Assembly (NCBI GenBank): GCA_011033025.1
Contig: WFMF01000006.1
Location: 1,488,001 to 1,552,000, forward strand
DNA length: 64,000 nucleotides
Source of the DNA: Beroe forskalii
Taxonomy: Eukaryota; Ctenophora; Nuda; Beroida; Beroidae
Direction of reading: 5' to 3'
Both the position numbers and the translations under genes were made by a program. Each line of letters begins with the position of its first letter. Within the stretch, counting starts at the first letter, position 1. This document shows, piece after piece, positions 20,888-35,800 of this stretch. The notes beneath the pieces were generated by a model. The model saw only the letters and a program-made list of their open reading frames with translations, did not search any database and was not told the origin of the DNA.

Positions 20888-23800
20888 CTGAAAGGAGGGG
20901 TCTAGGGTAAGGCGTGTTACAGGAGACTGAGCAGTATGGAGGAGAAACCGTGGTGTATCGACCTTTTCAAGCGGCCAAGCGCCGCGTATTACGCATATGT
21001 GAGCAGACCGCTCCATTAAAGGAGGGCTCGTTAATAAAGACGCGCAGATTTAATCTTCGCGCGTCAATTTTGCGCGTATTTTTCGAGCCTTCCGGTAATG
21101 GAGCGGTCTGCACATATATGAGTTACGCTGGAACAGGTCGAGACAGCATTCATAGTTTAATTTTAATCACATTTGTCGCAGAGTAGGCTATTTTTTATAG
21201 AATTTACTATCTTCCGTTCTCGGTTCTAAGGCTCCTGCATCGTTCCCCGTCGATCGAATGAACTGATCAAATGATAAACGCCCACAATTGCTCCGATTTG
21301 CGCGGACGCGCATTGTGCGCGTTTTTACTTGATCAGTCCATTCGATCGAAGGATAACGATGAAAGAACCTAATAATTATGGAGTATAGTAGGGGTCAAAT
21401 TTACTAATTTTAGTGGAATCATCAGCAAACCAGCATAATATATGACCAATTATTTATGGTCATTGGATTTAAAACATAAATTAGTTGAAAAGCAATCCAA
21501 TTTTAACTTTTAAGGGGCGTTTAATCAGCTAAAAGCCTGATACTTACATGTTACTTGAAACAGAATATTGATGTAATGATACTGTAAAATTTGAAATTTC
21601 AAATCTCAATGTTGAGTAGAACTGGAAATGAGATAAATGGGGAACTAAAAAGGTACGAAAAAGATTATAAAATTGAGATCATGATATAAGTACTCACAAG
21701 GAATTCGTCACGTAAGAAATGCTTTGCGCGCGAGAAGAGCTCGTCTTCTTGGTCACTTCCTCGCACTGAAAGAGTTGTGATGTAATACGAGCGTGATCTA
21801 GAATAATGAAGTAGTGATGTTACAAGTGGGTTTAGAACAGGGAGAATAGAGAAGGGTTAAAGTTAAACAATAAAGATCACTTTCTTGATGCAAAGAAAGC
21901 CACTCTTTGCTTTGAGAGGCTAATGTGAGTGATAACTGACAAACTTACTGTGGCACAGAATTCATACTGGAGTTCACATATTATTATAACGTTTGAAATT
22001 AGCCAAAAGTGATAACGTAACATGTGTTTGCCCCTCTAAAGCTCTAATTATATCATTAGTGAGAGGAATGGCCATAAACGCATACCTCTAGACGACGTGT
22101 CGGAAGGCATGGGATATGAAGCGAATTCGGAAAAGTAGTCTTCCAGCCGTGACTGCCCCCGTACTATCTTCTCGTACAACAAGTCTTGTTTGTTGAGGAA
22201 CAGGATGACTGATATCCCCCTTAGCCACCTAGGGAGGAAATTCTGGTTACCATTATCGGTAATTAGATTACGTTTGATTACAAGGGGGAGGGGGTTGAAA
22301 ATGGCCAAAAATTGATAACGTAATATATGAACGATCCCTTAATTGAAAATTGAACAAAAGCAGTAAAATTAAGAAAGCACATCTTGTCACACTCAGACGT
22401 CTCCTGTATAATATCCGTGCAAGCATTTATGTATGTAAATTAGGCTGCAGTCTGCATTGAATGTCAGACTATTCAGAATGGATGATGATTGACCACAGTT
22501 CAGATAGAATTGAGCGCAGAAAATTTCACCAAGTATCAATTCGTAGTGTATATAATGATGGCATTTATATTTTCTTCAAATTCATGGCATATTTCCAAAA
22601 AATTTAAATTCAGCAGAGGAATTTTGAGCACATGTATAGAGGAATTAAGTTCACAACCAACACACATTCTTCTCAAATAACGAACCCAACCAGCTCCTCC
22701 GCAACCAATGCATAACATTGTAAAAAAAGCGATTGTGGGAAGGAAAGTATTACTCCAGAAAGTACGTAAGTAAAACGTGCGTACTTTAACGTAGCGATGG
22801 TTGATTGCAGCACCTCTGGATCGTACGATATGCCTAGAATCTTGCGATATGGTAAGTATAACATTAAATATATTAAAATTATATACACTCGCGCGCATTC
22901 CATCGCGCACGTACCAAAAAACAGCGTCATTTGTATAAGCTGAATTTCGCCGCGCGCTCCATTTTAGTCACGAAAATGCACTCTTGATGCTCCGACGCCC
23001 TGATCTAGAAAGGGATTTTCCACAGCTGTTCAGTCACGTCTTGTTGGAAAGAGGGATACAAATATCTTGAAAGTAACCTTGCTATCATTTTGACAAATTT
23101 GAACTAAAAGCCATGAAAGTTTGAGATTACACGATCCAAGTATCAACCAATCTGTGGTATGGAACCTGATATCTGGCTACAGTTAGATTAGATCATGCTT
23201 GGTACATATTTAATTCATTTTATTTGGGCTTCATTGATTTTTGAAATGATTAGCTGAAGTCAGAATGAAGCGTGGCGAAAAGACGCTTGATCGTTGTAAT
23301 CATGGCTATGCCCTATGGTGATAAGTGGTGGCAAGTAGCACGCATAAGTTGCACGTGCAACGTTGAAATATTCAATGGGCGTGAAAAATGAAAGTGTGTG
23401 AACTGAATGGTGTTAAGGTCCCCCTTCAGAGATGCACGGATAAAGATTTGGTAGATATTGAATCAGAGTTGCAGTTTCGTGAATTAGAATTGTATGAATG
23501 ACAATCGCACTTGTTTAGAAATGCATGGAGATTTTGGTGGCATGAACTTGAATACCGCGAGTTATATGAGTTATGGTGCCGATGTAGAATTATTTTACGT
23601 TCTATGAACTACGTATAATTGCAAGTGTTTTGAACTGCGTAAATTGGATTTGAACTGCGTTAATTAATAAAATGTATATTTGCAATTTTGTGACTTAAAT
23701 TTGCGTGATCTATTGTACGTGTACTCGATAAATTAACAGTTCATCTGGCACATTTTTCATTCAGCTACTCCATTATAATAATTTGCTCGCGTCAAGGCCA

Positions 23801-26800
23801 CCTACTCAGTTTAATGTACAACTCTCGCCTCTCATTCAAAGGATATTCAGGTTCTTTGCGCGTCAATTTTCTGATATTTCTCCCGGTAAAATAACATTTA
23901 ACTAGTTGAAACAGTTGTTAAAAGTTGAAAAAAGAAACATTATCGTATGAAATAACAAGAAAAACCTGTAAGAAATTCAAGCAATTCTAAATCCATAGGC
24001 TCAAAATCCGTACATTCTAAATCAAAGCTACTTTGGTCACGGCACTACGGCAATACGGCATGTCAAATTTTTGCCCCGAAACGTGATAAATAAAATTAGA
24101 CAATCGTTAGAATTTTGGCATAGGGAGTAAGTTTAAAACGTTCAAATGATACCATGCCGTAACCAGGGCTAGAATTTTGTGAATATATTTTGTTGTTTTC
24201 TAGTATATTTCAGTCCGCAAAATTTATTGAGAATTAAATAAATAAATAAATATTGGCAATTATAAAGCACTTCTTTTAAGCAAGCTTTCACACAGAATTG
24301 ACTCGATTATGAATCTCGATAGTTTAAATTATGCAGAGCTTTGATTGCGCCTTAACAAATATGCGCAATGAATTAGCAGGTTTTTCTAGCATTCCTTGTA
24401 ATGTATCGATTATCTAATTATTATCAAGCAAAATTAAGGTGCATGTAAAATGCACTGATAATTACTGCAATGCATATAATAGGAGAAGTTATTAACAAAT
24501 ACCTGTTATTCCATATGTTGTCGAATAACGATAATGCTTCCCTCAATCGATTCTGAAGTTAGGAAATGGTTAGTTATCAAAATGTTGGGTAATAATCAAA
24601 CGCAAAGCTGCAAAGATCATAAACTTTCCTTTGATTTAAGTAGCTTATTATTAATGATGCAAATCATGATTAAACTTGGCAAGGCTTGATCGCTTGAGCT
24701 TCATGCACTATGCAGTGTAGCAATTGGAAGCGGGTAATTTTCCGAAATGTATTCGAAGTTTACTAATGATAAATAATTCGTTTCCACCAGAAGATCATAT
24801 TGACATATCATTTCCATCAATTTTTCTTAATTAAGGAAGTATTGTGCAGGACGCTGTGCTAGAATAAATTGTAAATTCATCGCTTTATAATATGAACATT
24901 AAATTTTCTGTTATTTCATGATCATTATAAACTAACCACCCAACCATTTCACAATCCCAATATTATGTGATTATGATAAAACACCCCCACACCATTTCAC
25001 AACCTCACCCCTCAAAACTGCCACCATTTCAACCCATGGTTCTGAAAAACCCTCAATTTCAACTGCCCATGATGATCATAAACCACGCTCTCGAACAATG
25101 TGTGAAATATATGATATACAGGTCATGGACAAGAATCAATCTATTAAATATTATTCTTTCCTCCGTTAACACTAGAATATCTAGAAAAGTTCAAGAGCAA
25201 ATCAAATGTACCAATTTGGGCATAGAACATGGCCATCAAAAAGCTATTTAAGTATTTACCATATGTATTAATGGAACTATTTTAAGAATGATCGCTTTTC
25301 ATTTGCCAATCAAATGTGGGATGATCTCTTTGATTGAAAATACGATTTTACATTTCATTATATTGGTATAGCATTGACAATTCACATTATAATGAATCGG
25401 AAAGCTTCAAAGTCTAAAATTTATGGCAGATTGAGAAACCATCGCCAAAGAGATACAGTATTTTGAGACTATTTGTCAGGTTCAAGTTCACACTATAAAG
25501 CGCATATCCAAAATTGATAAAACAGTACATTGTATCATATTATATATGTGCGAATTTAAAAAATCAGAATTGCATTCAAATGCGCCTGTCTATTAATTGT
25601 TGCTTCAACAAATCAGCCAAACTCACAGACACATTTAACTGTTTTATGAGGATTTTCCATAGGATAATTAATATATTATCTTCATTGCATTCTATTTTTA
25701 TCACCGCTGTCCGCTAAGTCAGGGGAAGGAGATAAAAAGCATTCAGTACAATATATATGTACAAGTCCTCTTTATCTGACCATCTTTTCGAGCATCTTAC
25801 TACTTATAATTCTTCCTCATATATAAATAAATATATATCTGTCTGTCCGGTTTATGATTTCTGTCTGTCCGGTGGCTTATATATAGCCACAGATTTTTCT
25901 GACACCAATCAGTACCCAATCAAGCATGCCAATTGCCGATGATCGGAATGTTCATACCAGAGTACCAGTGACGTTTGACACCACCTGACATATAGACATC
26001 ACATAGAGGAGTAGGCACACCCGATTAAAATATTACCTCATCACTGATAAGAACCTAAGAACCACAGTACTGCATTATACTGTACGAATTGCTGAAGCGA
26101 AAAAATTGTGAACGATGGCCGGAGGCCATGGGTCCTGCTAGTTATTCTAAGTAGGCATTCGATCAATAATTTCTTGCTACGACAAACATAAGGATAATTT
26201 TATAGTCTATGAATCATATAAGGGCGTTGGTTGTTGAACTTTCTTTTCTGATTCAAGACGATGAAATTCATTGTTTCGATCGGTGAACAATTATTTTTGT
26301 TTGAGTATATCGGTACTGCAAACATCTTCTCCGTTCTAAAAATAAAAGGCCAATAGTCGAGATTCCCATCTTTTCTACTCAAGGTCAAATTCTGAAACTA
26401 CACGAGGAGCTATTTTGAGACACACACCATCTTTCTCACTCACTCCATCGTATTAGATTTACAGCTGCTCATCGCTAATACTGCCCCTCCCTAAATCTCA
26501 CTGCCAATAGAAGAGCAAATAAAGCACCTTATAACTTAGAAATTGTACAAAAAGCACCATCTAAGGAAAGTGCCATGAAACCACAAGTCAGAAACAATAA
26601 AAAATGAAAAAATAATCAGCAACAAGAACCGATACGACAACGATGGCACAAATTAAGGAAAATGGATACGGAAAAACTATACGAAGATGATGTAATATTG
26701 TAATTCACAAGAAGAATTTCATAAGTCTGAATCAAACTTTCTACCATTTGTGGAAGGCCCGAGAAAGGTGCATCATAATTCGTTATTTGAAGAAAAAGTG

Positions 26801-29800
26801 AAAACCAGAAACCAAAGTGGTACTGGTTCCAACTGGTACTACGAGAGTACCAGAAACAAAACAAAAAACAGAAACAAAAACCGACAAAAATTGCACAATT
26901 TGTGTAAAATAGAAAAATGGATGCGGATTGCGGAAAATGGTGGGTAGTTACTAGTTGTAGATACCAATCAAGAAAAAGTAAAATCTGATGGCCAAAATTA
27001 AGCTCCCTCAAATCCCTTTTAATCCTCAAATCCCTCCCCAATCGCTTCTCTCCCCACTCCTCAATTCCCCCACTTCTCACCCGTTACCCCCATATTTCCC
27101 ACGCTTCTAACCCTAGTACCTGGGATGGGTCCTCTCTCAGGACCATGTTGTAGCTGGAGCACGCCACCACGAAGATAATGGCCGTCACATCGTTAAAAAC
27201 CTGGATCCACTTCTTCCGCTCATCTCGCTGTCCCCCCACGTCGAACATACTGAAATACCACGGGTTACTATGAATTCTACCGTGCACCCCCTCAAAACCC
27301 ACGGGTTACTATGGCTTTACACCAGCACTTATTCAGGGCGTTGAATCGCCCATTTCCGTTCTCCGCACGGCTCTCAATGCTGCATAATATCATGTATTTT
27401 ATATACCCGATGTTCCGATTTGCTTACAGGAACATCCAAATCCTTCAAGTCCTAGGCCGTCCCAGGATCAACAGTTTAAAACGGTATCGAACTATAAGCA
27501 AGGAATGTTGAGAATATGCTAAAATTCAAAATGATGTTATAACTACACTTTCAATTTCTATCGACTCATAGGAAACATTATAATTATCATAATGTATCTT
27601 GTATGAGGAACCGGGAGAAAGATGATCCAATAGTTTTGTATTTAAATTTGAAAAGCATTCAATTCCATCATGACAATATCATGATGAAGATACAGTATAC
27701 AATGAATCTACAAATCATGATCATGATCATATTATTATTATTATTTTGAAGATAGTCAGTACAAGCACAGCTACCACAAGACGTAATGTTGTGTTGATTT
27801 CATCACGACCTTTTTATAGGCTGCTAAAGTTTTAACTGTTATATACGACGTGCTAGTCTAGGGGAAGAACCACTTATGCAAATTGACAGCAGTAACCATG
27901 GTAACGGTTATTCGGGACCCCCGCCAAGAAAATATATATCAAGAACATCGATAACAATCAATTTATAAAGGAGATCTCACATAGTGTAGGACAACTGCTG
28001 AAACTTCATCTTTTTATGTTAGGACACAGAAGGATGACAATATATAATTCACTCATGTATCACATTCTATATGTGCTTTCATTAGTGTACGACAAACTAT
28101 ACATGTTTGACAACGATTATATTATCACATGATGATATTCGAAAAGTTCTGAATTTAAACAATTTCGTATCAATCGACTTTTACAACTTAGAAAGTTAGT
28201 AATTTTCTCAGATCATTGTACCGTCATCTTTTCAAGTAGAATAGTTTCATTCTCGATGGACAATTGGAACGAAATATATTTTAACTGTTAAGGTAGGCGT
28301 TGAAAGAAAATTTATAGTGCCATAGAAGCATAGAAGATGTCATTTTTATACATTTCTGAATATTAATCATCGACTATCATAAACGTTCAGTTCAATATCA
28401 TAAATTTCATAAAAATGTTTCGGATTTCGTTGTTTTTAATTTTCGGCCTTCGTTAAAACAGCCTAATTTTTAATATTTTCGCAATAAAAACAACCATTTA
28501 ACGCCCAGTACGTGACTCCGCATTCCGGGGAATAAAGCACCCATTGAAAGCATCACCCACACCGAGTTGTTGCGTCAGAGCTCCCTGTGTATACTACCAA
28601 ATATGTTTAAACGTATTTGCTTATAAATAAAACGATAATTTACAGATAATGGGAGTAGTGGTCCCGGGCGCAGAATATGGGTACGGTGTTATTAACTTGA
28701 TTTCAAGAATCTTTAATTTCCAATCAAGTATAATTATAGATATCTGTTTAATATCATGGGTAGAAATGCCAGATGAAGCAGCCAGGGAGGTGACCTTCCA
28801 TTGTTTGAATATTCAACAAGCAGAGGACGCAAGCGATACATTATTTACATTGTTTTCATGCCAAGTTACCGGCCCTCCGAGGTAATTGGTATCGATTATA
28901 ATACTATGACGTTTCATTCTAAATCCGTGTATTTTGTGTTGATCTCATAGTAAGCTAGTAGCGATATAAAGAAGATAACAATGCACTTCTGAATGATAAT
29001 ATGACTTTATTATTAACCCGAGAAAACCTCATTGATATGACTAGCCCCTCATTCATGTATGTTTGTACCTGGGGGGGGGGGTGCGCCGCGCATGTGGGAG
29101 GTTGCGCGCGCATGTGTGTCTATGAGAGATGGCGTGATTGCGTCAGTAGGGTGTGCCCTGATATGTGTGTGAGAATGTGTGAGAGTGTGCGTGTGTGTGT
29201 GTGCGTGTGATTGTGCGTTCCTCTCTCTCTCTCCCTGCTATTAGTCTATTTATAGAACACATTAGTAACTCTAAAGATAGTAAGGAGAGACAGTGTCCTA
29301 TTAATAGTCAGCAGAGACTGTACGTATATTGTATCTCATTATACCTCCCAAACAACACCATACGACCGACATACACACACACACACACTCACTCCCCGCG
29401 TAGAGTTATAACATTATCATTATACGTATGTGTGTGTGTGTGACAAGGAGTGACACCCAGCCAACATTTCACGGGGAAATATACAGAAATTATTTAATAG
29501 CCCCTGTTCGTCTCAAAGATAACAATAAATAATATATGCCTAATTGGTATATTTATACGTATTAGCATGAATATGGCAAAATTATCTATATTTATAAGCA
29601 CAGGAGAGTGTGGGTCTTTCTATTATTAGCACAGAGTAGGATATATTTAGTACATATATTATCAGTCTTATCAGCAATACAGGAGAAGGGGGCTATAAAT
29701 AGACAAATAGCACGTACTATAATTTACATATAATAAACGTGGAATTTAGCACGCCTACCCCACCTTTAAACGTACATCATGTAATGTATACTGCGAAATG

Positions 29801-32800
29801 TACATGGTGTACTCCACTATACATGGTCATACACCAACTATACATTGTACATGGTTGACAAAGAGCACTCACAATACATGGTATATGGATTATGGCTACA
29901 TAGTACATGGTATACACTCGTGCATACATTGGACAAAGTATAAACTGCACACTGACTAGATACATTACACATGGCCATGGTGTATTGGTTAATGCCCACT
30001 AAACATTGTTAATACCACCTTTTTTTACTTTCATAATACTTGGGCCTAGATACGCGTATATTACATTAATTGTATGGCGTATGCACAACATTTCTCCAGA
30101 ATCAATGTTGAGAAGCATGTGTGACGTCTCAATTCGCCAAGTGCAATGATTTGACGCAGTACATGCGCGAGGGGAGTTCAACAGCCTCGGTTTAACACCA
30201 AAACGAATAATGGGACTCAGTTGAACAGCAGACGAGTACCACGTGTTTTCAAAGAGATACAACATCATTTGAATTTTCCTTCCAATGCAATGTTATCTAC
30301 TTCCGACCATTCGAGAAACATGGCGTTTATTAATAAGGACACAATACTGCAGTAAAACCTGTATATTATTCCACCGAAAACCCTACAGACGAAATATCCA
30401 TGATAATACATGGAAATACAATGTACAGGGTTCAATTATACAATTTACAGTGTTTACTGTTTACTGTATCCACCAGGCTACAGGATATTACTTCACGTGT
30501 CAGAGCACTGTACATATATTATATGCGACCTGTTATACTCAAACCCGTGTGTATAGTACATGTGTGTGTATCATGTGTAACTCTGAAAATAGACTCTGAG
30601 CAACGCTAATGTATTTATAGAACACTGAGTGGTCTATAAATAGCTCACAAGAAAGTGCAAGACGTGTCTCTCTCTCGTACAAACGGTAATAATATAACAT
30701 CATTGTCATACCACTTTGTGTTAATGTCATTATATACGGGAGGCCATGAAAAAATGTGCAGTAAAATGACTTAACATATAAGATTCAATCACTGAAATAA
30801 CATAATATGATATCACGGCAGCTTGATGAATCTAATGAATGATGATTTATATGCGGCCGTTAGGACATTCTTCCCCCAATTCGAAGTGTCGCATTTAACA
30901 CCGAATATTGCTGGATCCTTGGCCCATCCTCCTACCTCACACCGTTAGTAGCACACTGCAGAGTAGGAATAATGGCACTGCCATTATTATGAGGAGACGG
31001 CTGATCTGGGTAGGGTCCAATATTAGGGTGCGGTGCGGGTAGGGTCCAATATTAGGGTGGATCACATCCACCCTGAACACGCGCACACTTCGTATTACTT
31101 TTATTGGGTGCATTTTAACATTTTAATTATAAAACCCACCGCTTTGACATCATATCATCCCAAGTGGCAACTACAGTGCTATGGAGGTATCAATATAATA
31201 ACATATTACCGGTGTCATTTTGCCACATTGGGAACACGCCAAGATTTTCTACCTTCTACCTTTGACATAATTTAAGGTTGTTTAAAGGCATATTTTATTG
31301 ACACAGTTAAAATCCTATCGTTTAAGTAAAATTACAACCTCATACCAGGACATGTACCACTTGCTTAACATGGTTATATATATGTACGTGTTGACTATTC
31401 TACTGCCGCCCAAGTGCGGCAGTGTGACGGCCTAGAGACTGTCTACTTGTTAAAAAGACTACAACACGGTGAGACCTAATGATTATAGTATGTGTGGGGA
31501 GCAATGGCATACCTTAGTGGTAGAAATTATGATGCGTACTAATTATGATTATTTTCGCAAAATGATCATAATTAGTACGCATCATAAATTCTACACACCA
31601 TAATTTCTACAGATCATAATTTGTACTTTCTCAAAATTCGACCATTATTTAGACTTTTAGAAAACATGTTGAAACAACCAGGATGACCATGTTGCCCAAA
31701 AATTATGGTTGGCTCTAAGGCCCTTTTCACATCTTTGTAATACAACTTCAATCAGCAAATTTTCAAAATCAAAGGTTGCGTTGCTATCATATCATGGAGT
31801 TGCCGTAAATAACGGAGTTTCACTCCAACTTAGTTCAATAATCAAGGCCTTACTGCCAGACCTTATCAAAGACCAAATTTACATTTGATCCAAAATGAAA
31901 ACATACCTAGACAACATAAGTCGAAAAACAATATGTGAATGTGCAGGCATGATAATATTCACATAACATTAACTTCCCACTCACCATGAATCATGATTTT
32001 GAAAGTTAGCTCAATTATGGATGTAAATCATGCTAAAAGAAATAATTTTGTCAGAAAATAGCCGGCATCAAGCTTATTTTATGATTTTTGACCAAATTTC
32101 GGAGGACTTCGGACAATTTTGGTTCAAAGGGCCGGGTAAAATGGTTTAAAAATAATGAAATTTCATTCCACTGGTTGTTCGCCAAAAAGGTTTGTCTTTA
32201 TCCCATTATTTTTTCATCATAATTAGTACCAATCATAATTTCATTCGTCATAATAAGTACACATCATAATTTCTACCACTAAGGTAGTCTAGGTAGGTAA
32301 CATTAATTAGTAACATTAATCAATATATCTATTATCACAACCCTCTCACCTGCCTCTTTAATGATAATAAACTACATGTTTTCCGATTACATTCACTGAC
32401 ACAAGCACTGGTAGGCAAGTTTGGAAGTAGTGCTTCATTCACACTGCCTAGTAACAGTGATGGAGACATATCTTAGAATTTGAGACATGGTTTGTAGAAC
32501 TCTACTAGGGTAGGACAGGACAGGGAGGATTATGCTACCTCCGGCTACCATGGAGCAATGTTAGCTCTGCCACCGCCATCTGAATTCTGAGTATCTGTCC
32601 CTAGCAGCGCGCACGATCTAAGCCCCCGCGCTCAGGGATATTAAAGGGACACTTCGTCGTACTGCAGGCAACATAGGGCGCATTTGTCTTTGGATTGTTC
32701 TACTTACTTGCCACTTGGTTGTGACTTGTGAGTCATGTACGTACACAGTTTTCGTTTTTACAATTTGACGTACTCAAAACTGTTCTAGAAACAAGCCAAA

Positions 32801-35800
32801 TAATTGTAACTTAAGTATTCTTCACGCTAGTATAAAACAGTATGAATCGTGTCATTTAATAAGTTGGGACAGTAACCGGTAGAGGGAAACAAATTAAATC
32901 TATATTGGTTGGCAATTGGCATCTTGTTTGTTGTTTATTACTACTCTTTTTAAATCAAGAAACTTCGATGATCTCTGGTCATAATTATTGATTACCTATT
33001 CAAGTCAATTTGTTTGTTTTTCTTTGTGTGATAAATTGAACAAAAACAAAAAATAATCAATAAATTGCCCTGAAATAACAAGTATACAATAATGACGATC
33101 AAAGATCATTGGACTGATCAGCGACTTGATATATACTTACTGGAAGTTAACTTTGTCGACTTCGAATTTCGTCTCTAAGATTCCTGACGTCAGTACACGA
33201 CACCGTAATACGTCCTGAGGATAAAACAGTCGGTAAACGTCCATTCCAGTGTACAGGAAATATTACTAAAATCGCCTGATAATCGTCTGACAATCAAGTG
33301 TTGGATTATCGACTGGTTACAGGAAATGAAGTGATTACAGGAGATGAAGTGATTACAGGAGATGAAGTGATCAGAGGAAATGAAGTGATTTCGGACGGGG
33401 TGTTCCTTCAACGTGTCATGGAAACATTACAGTTGCCCTGCACTGGGAAACTGACCGAACCTACCACAGGCCTGCCCGACATTTATAGTAACAGATTACA
33501 GATGATGAAGTGATTCAAAATGACGCGGAGTGCAATCTTTAACAAGACGATTATACGGGTGCGAAAAATCATTTTTTCATTATTACAACCTGAATTATTT
33601 GTCCGGTTCTCAGATGTTGCAAATAAATGCAAATCATATATACTTTGATTTGTATTTAAAGAGTTAAGAACGCGGGAAATAAATTAAATTTTACTCTCAA
33701 CCCTTTGAAATGGGTTTTAATCATTAAAATGTTATGGAAAATGATTGGAATGAGACCCGAAAGACACGGAATTAATCAAACAATCCATTTTCAAGCAATT
33801 TAATTTCTAAAATTGTGCCCCCTTCTCTGGTTGAGTAAGTGTTAATGCTGTCGAACATCTTCTATTTTTGGTTCTGAATCGCCGGCTATATTTATAAATT
33901 TTAAAATTAGCGAGTCACTAATGGGAAATATAAATTGCTAATATGCACAGTAAATTTTGGTAGCACTTTGGGCCGAATGACCACATAATATTCAACATTT
34001 ACCTATATATAAAATAATCCCCATGCTACCTCCCATAATAAAATAACCATTGAATTACAATTTGATCACAAATCAGTCCCGGGAATGGGAGTACGATTCC
34101 CACAAAAACCATGGTAAAAAGCAGGTAAAAAGCATCGTCATATGTCATCCGAGATATTCCTGCTTTTCATTACGCACTACATTTGTCACCTGCTGTCACT
34201 GAGTTACAATAAAAGGAGCGGACAATATTCAGCGATATATGAATGCTGTATTATTACATCGCACCACCCCAATGACAACCGACATCATAAACTTACATAT
34301 GGTGTATTGCAGTGCTGTAGATCATTACATTTATATGAGGATATTCCCAAAAACATGCTGTTTGGCAGCTACTATTACTACTACTAGATGGGGGAAGGGC
34401 CAGTGAGGGTCCAGGCGACGCCAAACAGAGAGAGCTTCAGGCCGAGGCAAGCGCTCTCATGCTCCTGGGCTGTTTTGGCAACAGTATCATGGTTTACAAT
34501 GGTTTATTGGTGCCGTCGAACTGTTGTTAAAATCACTGGCGACTCGGTCCAACGTCGATGCATATTGCATATTGTTGGGGCATAGATGAGGCACAGCTGG
34601 GCCTATAGTCGGGGCAAATTATACTGGGCATATTTTGGTAGACTCGGGAGTCGGGGCACTGTACTCTGTAGGGGCATACTTGAGACTGAGCTGGGGCGAA
34701 ATCAGCATTTTTGAAGAAAAATGTACAACTATAGCAACCAGCACGAAATTTTGACAGCAGCAGGTAGCTGTGTTGTGACGTCATACTTTGACAAGAGAAA
34801 GGAGAAGTGTAATAACACCTGAGCACCTGGTCTCAGCCCCCTCTCCTCCTACTTTTCATGATTTATTACACATTATCATTAACATAATGTTGTATATCAG
34901 CCACGGCCAATTGCCAAGGTTCACAACAATTTGAATGAACACACGAGGGTCGCTAAGTGTAATTATATTTTGTATCCCAAAGGTAGATCCAATTTAACAC
35001 AACACGCCAACTTCATGTGAAGTTTAGGTGTTATTATTCGGAGTTGACGGTCAAAATTACAGATCTCAAATTTAAGATTTTGTTATTAGAATGATCTCAA
35101 TAAGAGTTCGTTATTCTTATGATTCATTTTTTTCAATTTTCATCTTCCTCAGGAGTTTTTCGTGACCTGGTACTAGCAACGTAATTTTGTCCAATCCTGA
35201 AAAAATGAGGGTAACTTGGACATAATTGCCCAAAATTGGACTTGCCTCTAACCCACCTCCCCCCCCCCTCCCTGATATTTAAACATTTTTGACATTCGCT
35301 GCACTTAGATTGAACGTGCGAACAGCGAATCCTCAACGAGTCAAAGCCAAAGGGTGGAACATGAACGTTATCGTGCTGCTGCTGATACTCAGATGCTTCT
35401 ATAACTTGAAACGCAGCAATCGGTTGAATACCATGGAATTAAACCGCCTGGGATTTACTCAGATAGAAATAAAAGATGGCTATAAAAATAAACATGTTTC
35501 ATTGTCCAACTTTCAGTACATAGTATTAGTCCAAACTCAGCTACTAGTCTAATGACATGAGTTGATATCTCCTTTCGTCTTTTCAAAAGTCATCATGAGC
35601 CAGATTTTATGCCACACTCATAATAAATACCAATCGTGAAGTATGACGTTATTGTGGTGGAATTAGAAACACGAAAGTTAAGATCATAGCAGGTATGATA
35701 CTATGATGTAATGGTGAAAGACGAATATATTCTATATTAGATATAATGGCGTGTTAAACTTTAAATACTCCAACAATAAACGAGATGATACTTAAAGTGA

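Larger units (their letters stand above)
20888..21697 (-). other. Galpha-s last intron, holding two MITEs
   Basis: Apart from the elements at 20990-21125 and 21221-21370, the remaining 330 bases are AT-rich without recognised features. Confidence 0.6.
27250..31509 (-). other. Galpha-s intron, left 4.3 kb
   Basis: Contains simple-sequence patches, annotated separately at 29066-29445 and 29790-29990, and a two-copy GGGTAGGGTCCAATATTAGG repeat at about 30995-31060. No coding sequence is supported. Confidence 0.5.

Noticed and set aside
26616-27080. 154-codon minus-strand frame in a Galpha-s intron
   Set aside because: No recognisable domain, AT-rich Phe/Tyr-heavy composition, and it runs into the switch II exon from the intron side.
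28649-28885. 78-codon plus-strand frame ending near a GGTAAT donor-like site
   Set aside because: Some protein-like composition ([13 protein letters not shown]) but no homologue I recognise and no partner exon.
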